From positions 48,832,761-48,896,760 of the forward strand of contig OX365950.1 in assembly GCA_947247005.1 (NCBI GenBank): a stretch of 64,000 bases of DNA. Reading direction: 5' to 3'. Below the pieces are notes generated by a model that did not search any database, was not told where the DNA came from, and worked only from the letters and a program-made list of their open reading frames with translations. This document shows positions 10,560-22,370 of this stretch, piece after piece. The DNA comes from Spisula solida (taxonomy: Eukaryota > Mollusca > Bivalvia > Venerida > Mactridae). A program made the translations under genes and the position numbers. How positions within the stretch are numbered: the first letter of the stretch is position 1; every line of letters starts with the position of its first letter.

Positions 10560-12482
10560 ATTGCATGTATCCTTGTTATAAAGTCTTATATTATACTGCT
10601 GTTTTAATGAATCGATACTTTAAAGTGATCAAAGTTTCACGTTGTAGTGAATATATTAAAAACGATTGTATGAGTGTTGTACTGTATATAAGAATAAAAC
10701 AATTGAAATACGACTTGATAAAGAATGAAAATATAACACAAACATTAATCTACGTACTGCATACCTTACTCGTGTATGTTTTTGTTTTAGTTACAAATAA
10801 AAAATAAGGTACTTGTAAAAAGATAACAAAACACTTTAAAATTTAAGTAACTTGGATGGGTGACGAACCAGTGGTAAGATTGAACAAAATAACTTGAATA
10901 ATAGGGGCATACTTACCCACTCGACTAACGAGACGACGTGAAAACACGTTTTGAAGTATTATACTATTGGTTGAAGGTATCTAGTTTATTATATAAAACA
11001 TAAGCCTCCCATATTCTTTTGAATGGGACAGTTCCCTCATTAGCATTACTTATTGAACCGACAGTAGTATTGTTATGACGTTTTTATTACAGACATGTTA
11101 TATTTATTATGCAGAATCAATCGAGGATGAAGGATGATTTTCCCCGACTATTCCCCAGCACACGCTCCCTAGTATATTAATTAGCCGGTCGTTTCTACTC
11201 ATCCGAATAACACACATTGATTAGTACATTTCAAAAATTAATGGCAGGAAAAAATATTGCGTAGTCCCAACACTACAGGTAAGTGTTTGACTAGAACAAT
11301 AGAGTTTCAGTATGGTTTTACTTCGGCTTCCGCTTGTTATCAGTGAAGATTGAAAGAGTACTAAAGAAGTGATTATACACAAGATAGAACAAAGAATAGA
11401 CATTGAAAATGCATTTAATGTTCATATTTATTTGTAAACAAATGCTAGTGCTATCATTGGCGTTCGATGGTGTGTGCCATTTAAGACCTGTATCAGTGTG
11501 AATCAATTGACGTGTTCCTCCACTTTAAGCATGAATATATTACAAGGTTACTGTGCGGAATATATCCGCTACCGTCATTATGTGAGTGTACATGTAGTGA
11601 ATAAACTTTAAAATGTTGCCTTAACAGAATATATAAGTATACTACCCTATTTATTTCTACAGTGTATTGTCTACGTGTACAATCACACAATGACATATCC
11701 TTGCATTGTCAGGAAATCTGGAGTTCCCTGTGCTATCGTGTGACACGGTAAACAAATAAATTGCGTCCGCCACATCTTTTTACCTGTAGAAAGTACACAA
11801 ATAATGGGTATTCAAAAGCACAAAACTAATATTTACGAAGTCATACCTAAATCATTCCAATCTTAATATAATATTAAACTGAAATACATGTATGTATAAT
11901 CAATAATAATAATGTTTAGGCTGTTTGTTTCGAGATATTTTGGATGTCCACATGTTATAAAATGAGAGAACAGTTAATTCCTAATTCAAATTATGGCTTT
12001 CTTCAAGATGTTGGAAATATTTGTGAATTAAAAAACGTGTTTAGAGTCTTTAGATGTACTGATATATTGTTACTAAGTATACATTTAATGTTACTAATTA
12101 TATAATAAAAACATACACTGTTGATATTTTATAACCTGCTAAGTGATTAAAGTATGCTATTGATATGAATGTATGAGAACATTCGGGCAACTTTTAGATC
12201 TTAGTTTAAGCTGAATGCATTTGTGATAACTATGTACAATGCAAACTCTCCAGAGGCTCTGAGCAGCCCTCCACTGAGCAACAACCTCTCTTCAGCAACA
12301 TAAACATGTTGTTCGAGAAGAGACAACCTCTACATACAACAACATAATGTTATGTTTCCCAATGTGTGTCGCTATAGAGAGCTTTTATTGTTTTCAAAGT
12401 GCACATTTTCTCTTAGAATATGATTTATCTAAGAATTGCACTATAGGGTATGCATTTTGAAAAAGTACATAATTTTTATATG
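10560..12482. other. No gene seen
   Basis: AT-rich. A small hairpin-like cluster near 12265-12340 (CAACCTCTCTTCAGCAACAT / ATGTTGTTCGAGAAGAG) is the only structure noticed. Confidence 0.45.
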
Positions 12483-12935
12483 TTTACGAGCGTCGTACGA
12501 CGGTCGTGCGATTGTCGTACGAAGGTCGTGCGATTGTCTCACGGCAGTCGTAGGATAGGAGATGTTCACAAGACTGTCGTGCGACAATCGCACAATCATC
12601 GCACGTCCATCGTACGTCCATCGCACGATAGTGGTATGATTCTAAGTGCCTAGAGTGACCTTATAATCTCAAACAAATCGTGCGTCCATCGTGCGTCCAT
12701 CGCACGTCCGTCGTGCGACGACATAGGGCATCGTCCGACGGGCCTACGACAGTCACCCTCCTTAGAATTTTTTAACATGTCCAAAACTCTACAACGAGGG
12801 TCTACGATTATGTTTTCCGTCGCACGACGGTCGCACGATGCAGAAATTTCTCAAGTCCGTCGTGCGACGGACGCACGATAGTCCTCAAATTTACACCGTA
12901 GACCCGTCGCAGGTCCGTCGCACGACAATCGTGAA
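12483..12935. mobile_element. TCGTGCG word-repeat element
   Basis: Three blocks (12483-12640, 12680-12755 and 12815-12935) of words such as GTCGTACGACGGTCGTGCGA and CATCGCACGTCCATCGTACG. The spacers contain AGTGACCTTATA and CAGTCACCCTCC, echoing the GGTCACA ends of the GTACG elements. It has the same architecture as copies A-D but a different word (TCGTGCG rather than CTCGTACGG). Confidence 0.7.
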
Positions 12936-12939
12936 AGGG

Positions 12940-14137
12940 GTTTTACAAAATGCGATACGGGCATCGGATATTTATGTATAAGCATCCAAATAACTATGTA
13001 CATTTCATGGAATGAGTCGGGTTTAATTACAGAAACCATATTTGGAACAGGTGGTCACCGTGGATGGGGAGCATTTTTAAAAGCTCACTGTGGAATCCTG
13101 CACATGAATAAAAAAGTGTGAAAACTAAAATACGAACTTATAACACACAGTAGCATTGACATGTTTATCTTATTACTTGAGTAGATAAGTGACTTAATAT
13201 TATTCATGTTTTAAATCAACGATACAAAAAAGTTATATTGAGGACTTTTGTTAAACCGTTTGGAATAGAGAAGTTAAATTCATATACTAGATCTATATGA
13301 GTAGTTTATTATTTTTTATTTATCTTCAAACTATTAGATATATTTATTTTTATTTGTATCTAGTTCTAGTGTGTACAAAATGTTATATCTATTAATTTAT
13401 GTCAAATAACTCTTAAATAATAAAATCGCCAAATTTATTGACATATAGGGAAAATAGCTGTTATACACTCAAACTAGATAGAAACAAGAAATAAATTAAT
13501 ATATCTTAATATTCCAATTTAAAACAAACATAAATGATAATATGACACATATTGTCTAGTGTACATACAGTACTTAGCACCCTATTGGTTTTCAGTAGCC
13601 GGGACCAGTTTCTGTGTTTTATGACCCTAGATAAACACTGATAATGATCTCCTGCTGATAGCCAGAAATATAGAAGGACCATTATAGGTCATCGTGCCTC
13701 AGATCTGCCAATCTACTAGGAACGCCGATTAACCAGCTTTATCAGCCAATCAAATCTTGATAGTGTTGGTGGAACTGACCAACCAGGCAATGTTCATCCT
13801 CATTCATCAGTGGTTAGTCAAGTTCCCAGACTCGAAGAATACTCTGGTGAACGAGAATGGACTATGTTATGTAACCCACAAAATAAAACCGACTGCAGCT
13901 GTTGACCCCTATATGACCCATTCATGAAAATGTTCAGTGACGAGCACGTGGTAGTTGGTTATAGTATTATTATCGTCGCAGGATTCTTTTTTGTAGTGAT
14001 TTATGAATGATCTCGAGCGTTTTACACACTAATATTTACTCGTAAACGTCTGATCACGTGGTAATGTTTTGGTTGGTGACGCCTTTGTGATATCTATGGA
14101 TCAATTTTAATACGGAAATCATGCATTAGTTGACATT
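12940..14137. other. No gene seen
   Basis: AT-rich to 13560, then of mixed composition to 14100. No frame over 62 codons and no clear repeat. Confidence 0.45.
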
Positions 14138-15255
14138 AGGCCTTTTCGACTGGGCTGTGTCGTGGAGCAGGTTACAGTCTGTTCCCGTTCTAATTTTACA
14201 GTTGCATTACTATAGTAGTGTTGTGATTGTGGGGATGGGAACCAGGCTAAAGCTTGTGTAATGCCGTAAACGAAGGGCGTTGATACAGTGTGTGAAATTG
14301 AACTCATTTTTCCAATGCGTTGATGAGCTCTGATTACTCAACTCTCTGAGAACTTTAATCTCTAGTTCTTGTTGTTGGTGCTTGTTGTAATGTGAACATC
14401 CGGTTTGTTGTTTAAACAACAGTGTTATGTCTGTTGTTTTGGGAATTAGCTCGTATGTAACAACCCGTTGGTCCGTGCGTTGTGTGTGAGCTGTCAGTTT
14501 AGCTCTGCCAACGTAGTGTGTCCAGTGCGTTTTTCCAGTACTATTTCAAATATGATAACAAAGTCTCAACTAAATAAGTTATGAGAAATCCACCGTCAGT
14601 TTTTCTACTTTTATTTTCGTCGTTTCTCCAAATATTTTAACAATAACAAATATGTTTTATTTTCTTAACACACAGAGTTAGTAACTTAACTAAGCGTAGT
14701 GGAACTCCACTTTTCCTAACTTTTTAAAACCTACATCATGACTGTTTTCGTCCTAATTCATCCCTTTTTTATTAAAAAATCTTACTTAATATACATTATT
14801 TTCAAATAATAGAAAATAAATCTTAAAAGCTTTTGACCAATCAAATTACACATTACAAAATACTTAAAACGTTCTTAGCCAATCAAATTGCATGTTATAT
14901 ACTTTGTTAGCCAATTAAAACGTGGCTACAACATTATTGCATAATTACTAAAAAAACAAAGGGTTTACCAATATTGAACCTATTATATCATTACCTTGAC
15001 TTTAATGTATGATAAAATTCTATTAAGATGCTATCGCGTGCATCCTGTCTCCAGTGGACATTTCAGTGACAATTATTTAGACTATCATAGTCGTTTTACA
15101 ACCTAACAGCCCCTGGGTATTAAAATACTTTGAATGTTCTTTTTAGAAAAGCGTTGCTAAAATAGTTAGATTATGTTGACAATTTAAAACAAATGATGTG
15201 GTCAAATATTACCGCATAAAACTTGCTTCACGAAACAGCCCAGTCGAAAAGGCCT
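14138..15255. mobile_element. Element or interval bounded by about 35-bp inverted repeats
   Basis: AGGCCTTTTCGACTGGGCTG begins at 14138 and its complement ends at 15255. The match continues inward for about 14 more bases with four differences (TCGTGGAGCAGGTT against TCGTGAAGCAAGTT). The 1.1-kb interior is AT-rich, with CCAATCAAATT recurring at 14838 and 14879, and has no transposase-like frame. Confidence 0.5.
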
Positions 15256-15309
15256 TTTGTTACTATTATCTTCTGTTATTACTGTACATAATTTGTAAAT
15301 GTGTTAATG

Positions 15310-15372
15310 AGGCTCACAGGGAAGAATGGATTGCCTCTTTAAATAAAGTCTTTATTATTATTATTTTTATAG
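15310..15372 (+). repeat. Retroelement 3' tail with TTA microsatellite
   Basis: GATTGCCTCTTTAAATAAAG runs into CTTTATTATTATTATT, an AATAAA-like signal followed by a trinucleotide tail, as in SINE and LINE 3' ends. It lies just outside the right inverted repeat ending at 15255. Confidence 0.4.
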
Positions 15373-15734
15373 TTGAAATGATGCTAGATAAACAAGAATG
15401 TATTCTTAATCGCAGAGAATGACAAGTTATTGTAACACGTCCAAGTTTTTTGATTTTCTGACGCAAAGTATCTTTCAAAGGACATTTGCAATGTATAATT
15501 TAAATATTTTTACCCCAAAAACCTCAGCATCATAGTGTAAAATAGGGCCTACTAGGTAATTATATACAAGTCAAATAGTTTCCTGTGGGTTATAATTTAG
15601 TTGTATCGTTTAGAATGTGGTTTTTGCAGTTTGGATGTAATTCGAATTTATTCCGGTGTAAGTTTAAATTAATGTTTCTGTCATAATTGTTCCAATACAT
15701 GTAATATCGGACAATACCGATTAATCTAACAACA

Positions 15735-15848
15735 AATGCCATGATGAGATATAAATCGTATTCAGTTTAAATTTCGGAATAATGGTTTCTTTGGTAAATA
15801 AACTATTGTAATGCGATAAAGACCGGTGCTATCCGCATGGAATAATGG
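15735..15848 (+). repeat. Dispersed repeat, copy 1 (partner at 21990)
   Basis: ATG(C/T)CATGATGAGATATA and, further on, GGTAAATAAACTATTG plus AAAGACCG(G/A)TG(C/T)TAT are shared in order with 21990-22370. Copy 2 has about 250 extra bases between the two blocks. Confidence 0.55.
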
Positions 15849-16077
15849 AATTAGTCTGGTTCACGACATTCTTACAAAGTGCTTCTTTTTTGGATATTGT
15901 TTTTAAAATCGTAAACCATCGAGAACATGTCACGTGCCCCTCCATGGTCATTTTACTTTTGACAATCCAATATAACCTGTTTTTGTTAAATCTCATTTTA
16001 AGATCTTTGATAACATGTAAGGCTTTTTTTGTGCTGTTGCTGTAGGGGTCTGACTCTGTGACCCGCTTCCAAGATAT

Positions 16078-16198
16078 CTATAAAATACCAAGAAGACAGT
16101 GATTCCGGTTCTTGTAACTTTAATAATTACGAGTTCAAATATATTGACAATAATATTTAAGAATACAAGTTATCACTTCAAAGGTCTACATAAGAGTG
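16078..16198 (+). repeat. 121-bp perfect direct repeat, left copy
   Basis: Identical base for base to 16876-16996, 798 bases downstream. It starts CTATAAAATACCAAGAAGAC and ends TACATAAGAGTG. With its partner it brackets 677 bases. The ends are not TG...CA and no target duplication is obvious, so it may be a recent local duplication rather than an LTR. Confidence 0.9.
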
Positions 16199-16685
16199 TT
16201 TACAAGTATAAGTATATAAATATACATAGGAAATTAATACATGTACAAAAGTACTAGGAAAATGTCATATTGCATTAAATTGAAAACAACATACGAATAG
16301 AATTGGTCAAATCAATTTCAATTCCTTGCATAATTTTGCATAACAATTCCATTCATAGTGATATTTCATAAACTCAAACAAAGAGTTAGTTATTCCATAT
16401 TTTAACAAATACCGCAATATATCATTCAAGAAAGACATTAAGTCACGAAATATATCAACAACCAACCAGTTAATTCCATGATTAGTAAATAAATCTGTTT
16501 TTAACATTAAAACCTTCCAAAAGTAATTTACTTCCTGGTTGAGCAATATTTAAGAACCCAAAGTACTTTAACTATTCCAAGTAACACTTAAATGACCCAA
16601 AGCGGGTAATTTACCGCAAAGAATGTAGCTCACACAGACAACGTTTCAGTGAACAGTTTAAATCAAATACTTAAAGGAATTAACT

Positions 16686-16747
16686 GGTTGTATTATAAAA
16701 TACACATTAAATACATGGTTGTAGTATAAAATACACATTAAATACAC
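16686..16747 (+). repeat. 31-bp tandem duplication
   Basis: Two adjacent copies of GGTTGTA(T/G)TATAAAATACAC plus ATTAAATACAT, lying between the two 121-bp direct repeats. Confidence 0.8.
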
Positions 16748-16875
16748 ATATCATTTAGCAAACATACCTATAAAATATACATATTTCATTTATATACATT
16801 TCAGTCTTAAAGTAAGAATTAATCTCACAAAAATCTGTCATAAAGACACAACAAAAAAGTAACAGTAAATCTTAC

Positions 16876-16996
16876 CTATAAAATACCAAGAAGACAGTGA
16901 TTCCGGTTCTTGTAACTTTAATAATTACGAGTTCAAATATATTGACAATAATATTTAAGAATACAAGTTATCACTTCAAAGGTCTACATAAGAGTG
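16876..16996 (+). repeat. 121-bp perfect direct repeat, right copy
   Basis: Same sequence as 16078-16198 with no difference. The 677-base interior carries a 79-residue minus-strand frame at 16307-16546 with no recognisable domain. Confidence 0.9.
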
Positions 16997-16999
16997 ACC

Positions 17000-17773
17000 T
17001 TTCCCAGAATCACGTCTCTATATCAAACTGTCTAAACTAGTTTTGCACCAATGAAAATTACTGTTACAAAAATTTCACAATCCGTCAGCCAATCAAAAAT
17101 AAGGTTGACATGTATTCAAATTAAGTTTCCTGCGTTCACCTTTATTGACAGGCCATAAAACTACTATGATGCCTGCGGTAAAAATAACATATTCTTCGAC
17201 AGTTTTATTTCCAGTAATGGACACATGCAAGTATCGAACTTGGTATCGTAGGCTAGATCTTTGTGAAGTACAATAGATCTTTGTAAGGTAACCCTCTGGG
17301 TATAAAATGTTTAAAAACACAATTTTGCAGCCATAAATAGGAGATTAAAAATCTAGTTTTTAAGAATTAGCTTGCTTAAGAATTTGTCTGATAAATTCAC
17401 TGCATAAAACTTTTTAAGGACTGATAATTACCAGTATCTCTGCCTGGAAACATATGTTGCTTATGTTTTAACAGTGTTTTATGTTTCACAAGTTTGGAGA
17501 ATATTTTCTGTCATATAATTTAAACAATTGTTCAGTATACGTATATCATAATGCCAAAATCTCAGTATGGCTTTCATTGTAATAAAACTAATAATGCATT
17601 AGCCACTGAGATTGTATATACCAGATCCTGCAGTCTTATGTGATTTAGCAATAAAGGACAGCTGATAAGCTCAACCCATGTTCCCTAGCATAATGTTGAA
17701 TATCTATATAGATACTCATTGAAACTTGATAGATTTGAATCATTTATAATATACAGTGATATTTTCCTACTTA
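17000..17773. other. No gene seen
   Basis: Sequence between the 121-bp repeat and copy C of the GTACG family. One 75-codon minus frame without recognised features. Confidence 0.45.
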
Positions 17774-18370
17774 TGCTACGGTCACATTTGCCGTACGAGC
17801 TCCTTACGAGCTCAGTACGAGTTGATTTTGGCGAACTCGTACGGCGTCCGTACGGAGCTCGTATGGATATCGAAACTCATACGAGCACCGCACGGATTTT
17901 TGTGACTCATAGAGGACTCGGTGAAACCGATCTCCCGAGTTGTCTACGAGCTCGTAGATATTTTTCAAGTCTGTATTATCTCTCACGAGGCCCGTGAGGA
18001 CACCGCACGAGCTACAAACTACTCGTGCGAGTACCGTACGATATCCGTACGGATATGGAAATCTGCAAGGTTTTGCATCGCATAGGACGCCATTAGGATG
18101 TAGATAGTGAACATTATCTTAACTGCTAAACTTATTACAACGAATTGTTATGAGTATGGTGTATATTGCATTATTGAAAACAATTTTTTTTGAAGATTGA
18201 CAGACTGAGCGAGCATAACAACATTTGTACACAGAATTGTTATATCTTTATTTCGAATGTACATGTAATAACACATGACATTGTTGTATACACTATAACA
18301 TTTACTGCTATTAAGTATCCAAGTTCCGGTAGACTGAAGACTCTGCCAACAGCAAAAATCAAAGCGCTGA
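17774..18370 (-). mobile_element. GTACG word-repeat element, copy C (inverted partner of copy B)
   Basis: It begins with TATGCTACGGTCACATTTG and ends where copy B's body starts (complement of TTTTTGCTGTTGGCAGAG). It retains the CTCGTAGA...GAGTTGTCTACGAG hairpin segment and the CAAGGTTTTGCATCGCAT junction that copy B shows in the other orientation. It is shorter than copy B by about 40 bases because B has small insertions. Confidence 0.75.
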
Positions 18371-19439
18371 AGGCATTGAATTTGTTTGGGTTTGAATAAT
18401 GAAAATGTAAAAAATCTTCAGTCCTCAATAACATGGCAATTCTCTTTTGTAACGTGCCGGACTGATAGACACTGGAAAAATCCCGTCAGTGAATAATGAT
18501 AATAATATCTAAAAACGAATCAGTTTTAAGTTTTGAATGGGGCAATCTAAATTAAAGTTTTAAAATTGCCTATGTTTAGTGTTTTTTGAGCATTTGGGAC
18601 TAAATATCTTAATTCAGTCGTAATCCCAGCGCTATCAGACAAAGTCGGAGGGAGTGTAGTGATTCTGGGATTCCGGTCTGTGTACAGTACAGCTGGGTAC
18701 AGGTTTTATCAAGTCTGAAATGCCATGTTATTCGGTGAGTTGAGTGGTGGCTCTCTTCTAGTTTGGCTGTTGGACAGTGCGGTTGTGTGTGAAAGCGCAG
18801 AATAGGCAATAGACAGTAATTAGAGACTGATAGACTAGTGTAGAGTATGTTTTCTTCACACGTGACACAATCGGTTCAATGCAATATTCATGAATCTCTG
18901 ACCATTAGAGGGTGTTATTGCAAACTTTAACAAGATCCATGTTCACATGGCCAACCCAGCATAAATCGATTACATAAGGTGACCAAAGTAGTACAAATCT
19001 GATTCTAAAAGTGCACGAAATTACACGAGTTCATAGTGAGATATATTCAAATTTAAGGGTAAGACAAATGAAAATTGAATGAAAAAATAAATTATTTTTC
19101 AATATTTTTGTAATCCATGGTATTTTCGGATTATGATGCATTACAAATTTATTTCAGTTCAAAAGCTTAAACTGCAGGAAATTGCATGATTATTATAGTT
19201 GACTACTGACACTTGCATGATTTAAAAATGGAAGAAATATTGGCAGGGGTTTCTGTATCGGGACTTAGTCGCTGCGGCAAGACATACTAGTACCATGTGC
19301 ACTAGACTGACATAGCAATTTCGTTCAGGATTCTATTTACGATGCAACTTTTATCCGGTGACGGCTAAATTAACAATTCTTAAATCCAAAATCGGGAAAT
19401 CGTACTTATGCATCAGTTGATTTGAATGACAACCACCAA
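18371..19439. other. No gene seen
   Basis: AT-rich with a slightly more balanced patch at 18600-18800. No repeat partner was found in the window. Confidence 0.4.
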
Positions 19440-19690
19440 CCCCTGTGAAGGGCGGGGGATGGCGGGGGAAATTGTCGCATGTGTTAACATTTCCGACGCA
19501 CCCGCACTGCCGTGCAAGTGCGGGACTTTTGTTTCGCGCAAAAATAGCGGGGAAATATAGCCGTGACTCTACCCGTGAGGCGGGGCAATTGCGGGGATTT
19601 TGCTATCTGTCAGACCCTGGGGGCACGGATTTTACCAGAGGTTTGAAAAGACAAACGTAAAAATATCCGTCCTTCCCCGGCGTTCGGGCT
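19440..19690. repeat. GC-rich island, possible repeat
   Basis: About 250 bases clearly richer in G and C than the flanks, with GGCGGGGGATGGCGGGGGAA and CCGTGAGGCGGGGCAATTGC. A 71-residue plus-strand frame (19445-19660) lies inside it and has no recognised domain. It could be a transposon piece or an unmethylated CpG island. No promoter or adjoining gene is seen. Confidence 0.4.
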
Positions 19691-19753
19691 GTGGTTTCAA
19701 TTGACTGTTGCATTACACCATACAGCTTGCTGCCAGTTAGCAACCACCAATTA

Positions 19754-19850
19754 GATCTTTGAAAAAACTGCATTAAAATACAGGATGTATATATATGAAG
19801 ATACCAATACTATGGAGGTAGATCTACAACCTCTCAAATTTCATTGCATT
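19754..19850 (+). repeat. Dispersed repeat, copy 1 (partner at 23993)
   Basis: ATCTTTGAAAAAA(C/A)TGCATT, AAAAT(A/G)CAGGATGTA and GA(T/G)CTACAA(C/T)CTCT occur in the same order and spacing at 23993-24082. Confidence 0.6.
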
Positions 19851-20261
19851 AAAACCCTCTACAACCGGGTTACCCTACATACAATGTTGTTTTAGTTCAT
19901 ATCATATCAAGTTGCTTTCAAAAACTAGAAGAGAAGTGTGTGATAAATTTCGTAGAGAAATATATCTATTGAAGTCTACATGGAGTCATTACATGACGGG
20001 CACCTATGGTAAATTGGGCTCTTGATTAGTCCTGACGAACTTTATGTTCAGTCTATTTAGATATTAGTGTCATGGTTTAAATCTAGCACAGTCAAATGAA
20101 AGCATAGTGCTAGTACATCTAAGCTACTTGTCTTCAGACTTTTAAGGAATTCTTTGCAAATAACAGATTGACTATAACCAAACATTTAACACTGAACCTC
20201 ACATAAATGTACACTTGTCGTATTAAACGGTGTCTTGATTCCACATGTATTACAAGGTCAC

Positions 20262-20345
20262 GATGGACGACAAATATAGAATAGAATAGAATATAATTTA
20301 TTTGCATATTCAGTCCTGAAAAGGACTTTTTACAAAGCAACATTA
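20262..20345 (-). repeat. Retroelement 3' tail with GAATA microsatellite
   Basis: Read on the minus strand: GTCCTTTTCAGGACTGAATA, then AAATAAATTATA, then a short (TTCTA)n tail. This is the layout of a SINE or LINE 3' end. Confidence 0.4.
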
Positions 20346-21082
20346 ATACAATTACATAAATAGCATGGTTATATATGACGGGAAAGTATGCGATATGATA
20401 TTATACCAAATTAGAAAAAATCTTTTATATATGTAACCGAGGTATATATGTATGAGACGAATTTAGGCCCGGATTCGGGAGAGACGGTATTTTTTTTTTT
20501 AGAAAATTTATAGTTTATGTACTGATATTATATGTTAAGCACAACCGCTGTTATTATCCGAGAGATTGTACATTACATACAATATAATTGTACAAAGAAA
20601 CATAGTTTATGAAATACAAATGTGTTTCCATTATAAAGTTTACCTTGTCGAAACGAAATACAAGGCATACTTAATGGTGTAAGGTTACATTTATAAATGA
20701 TTTAAATAACATATTTGAAATAAAAATGCAATACATGATTGTATTAATGCACATGACAAAATAACAATAAAATAAATGCTAATCGACAAATGACAATAAA
20801 CAAACATAAAAATTTAAGATACGGTATATGTACTTGTTAAACGTGTGAATGATCTATCAATACAATTACGATAACATGGCATGAAGTTGTCTTCTTTCGA
20901 TGAAAGCATGGTGAATACAAGTGGCAAGGTTTCTAATATCAGATACATTTTCACTATATCGTGCATATATACTACAAATACAAATCTTCTCCAAACTGCC
21001 AACTACCCAATGATACGATGCCAACCATCGGTATAGTGAGTAATGGGTGTGGTTTAATCAAAGCGCTTATTCCGAATGATAA

Positions 21083-21504
21083 ATCGAATTGACCAAAATT
21101 ATTGCAGCCTTGTCAAAATGCCGTTAGAATACTTCGAATACTTGGAATGCAATTCAAATAAAAGTAGAATATACTTTCGAAGTGGTCGCAAGAATTGGCC
21201 GGAATATATTGAATGTACTACGAATACAAACGCAATAAGACGGACTCTTTTAAAAATGAACTTCTATTACACAGGAATACACCTCTTATTAGACATTTTA
21301 GTCGACATTTACTAGGATATCGACGTCGGGCGATCTGGAGCATATTAGTGAATACACGTTTTAGGTTTAGAGCATTTGGAACACATTCTCAATGACCACT
21401 ATACGTATACATGAAATGCACCCGGAATGAAGACCGAATGCATTTCGAACATACAAGAATGTAACTTGAATTTACATTAGTACGGCATTTTGGTCCATTC
21501 CGAT
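21083..21504. mobile_element. GAATGC word-repeat element with inverted ends
   Basis: The ends ATCGAATTGACCAAAAT (21083-21099) and ATTTTGGTCCATTCCGAT (21487-21504) are near-inverted copies. A second inverted pair, AAAATGCCGTTAG / TAGTACGGCATTTT, sits just inside. The interior is full of GAATGCATTTCGAA, GAATACTTCGAATAC and CGAATACAA words. The plan matches the GTACG elements with another word. Confidence 0.5.
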
Positions 21505-21650
21505 CCTCGTGTGATTGTGGTACATGTTTGCATAAATGGTACATGTTTGAATGTCTCGATTTGTAGATTTGTATAGACTTGTATAGATTTTTCAGTAGTA
21601 ATCTGTAATGTACGGAAACTGAGACGTGTCTGCACTGCTCTATATAACAG

Positions 21651-21830
21651 GAGCCCGTTACCTAACCAAACCGCTACCGAGCGCCCTGCTATGAAACGGC
21701 TTGCTTAAAAAAAGCTACGCAGCGAACAAAGCGGAAAAAAATCATTTAGCTACCGGCTAGCGCTCTCGGATAGACGTAGGAAAGCGCTCTGTAGTGCATT
21801 TTGGAAGCGGCTTGGTTAGGCAACGGGCTC
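21651..21830. mobile_element. MITE-like element (180 bp) with 25-bp inverted ends
   Basis: GAGCCCGTTACCTAACCAAA plus CCGCT at the left, and its complement with 2 differences in 25 at the right. The interior is relatively GC-rich (AGCGCTCT words) with no frame. Confidence 0.75.
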
Positions 21831-21847
21831 ATCGTGAATCGGCCACC

Positions 21848-21900
21848 GTATATATATATATATTTTTTTAACGACGTTCATTATTATTATTATATTATCA
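21848..21900. repeat. TA and ATT microsatellites
   Basis: A (TA)n run of about 16 bases followed by T7, then an ATT/TTA run at 21881-21895, directly after the MITE-like element. Confidence 0.8.
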
Positions 21901-21989
21901 TTATACGACAACGACGAAATATAATTTCAAAATATGTCAAAAACAACGCGCTCGTGAAAATGAAAAAAAAATGAATTTAACATGTTACA

Positions 21990-22370
21990 AATGTCATGAT
22001 GAGATATACATGTATATTAGATTCAATTTAAACAAAGAAATATGCTCTATTTATTTGGATGTGCCGAACAATTGGACAAAGTCAAATTAATGTGAGCAAT
22101 CTTTATCTGCTATATATCTGTTATATACCAATATGTTATCTACGGGATGTTAATAAACTTAATGTTATGCTATGTTATGTAATATTTAGCATTGACAGGA
22201 CCGTAACAACTGAAGGGCTTTGCTTATGCAACAAACACCCGTGGCTCTCGAGGTACAGAAACATGGTCTCGAACGACAGATTGCGTAAGCTTTCGGATGT
22301 TTCTGTCTTCTACGGTAAATAAACTATTGCACTGGGACAAAGACCGATGTTATTCGCATGAACTAAGCAA
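21990..22370 (+). repeat. Dispersed repeat, copy 2 (partner at 15735)
   Basis: It carries both shared blocks (ATGTCATGATGAGATATA at the left, GGTAAATAAACTATTG with AAAGACCGATG at the right) separated by about 270 bases absent from copy 1. The 87-residue frame at 22059-22322 lies in that extra part and is not recognised. Confidence 0.55.

Noticed and set aside
16078..16996. LTR retrotransposon
   Set aside because: Repeats are only 121 bp, do not start TG or end CA, there is no gag or pol frame between them and no target duplication.
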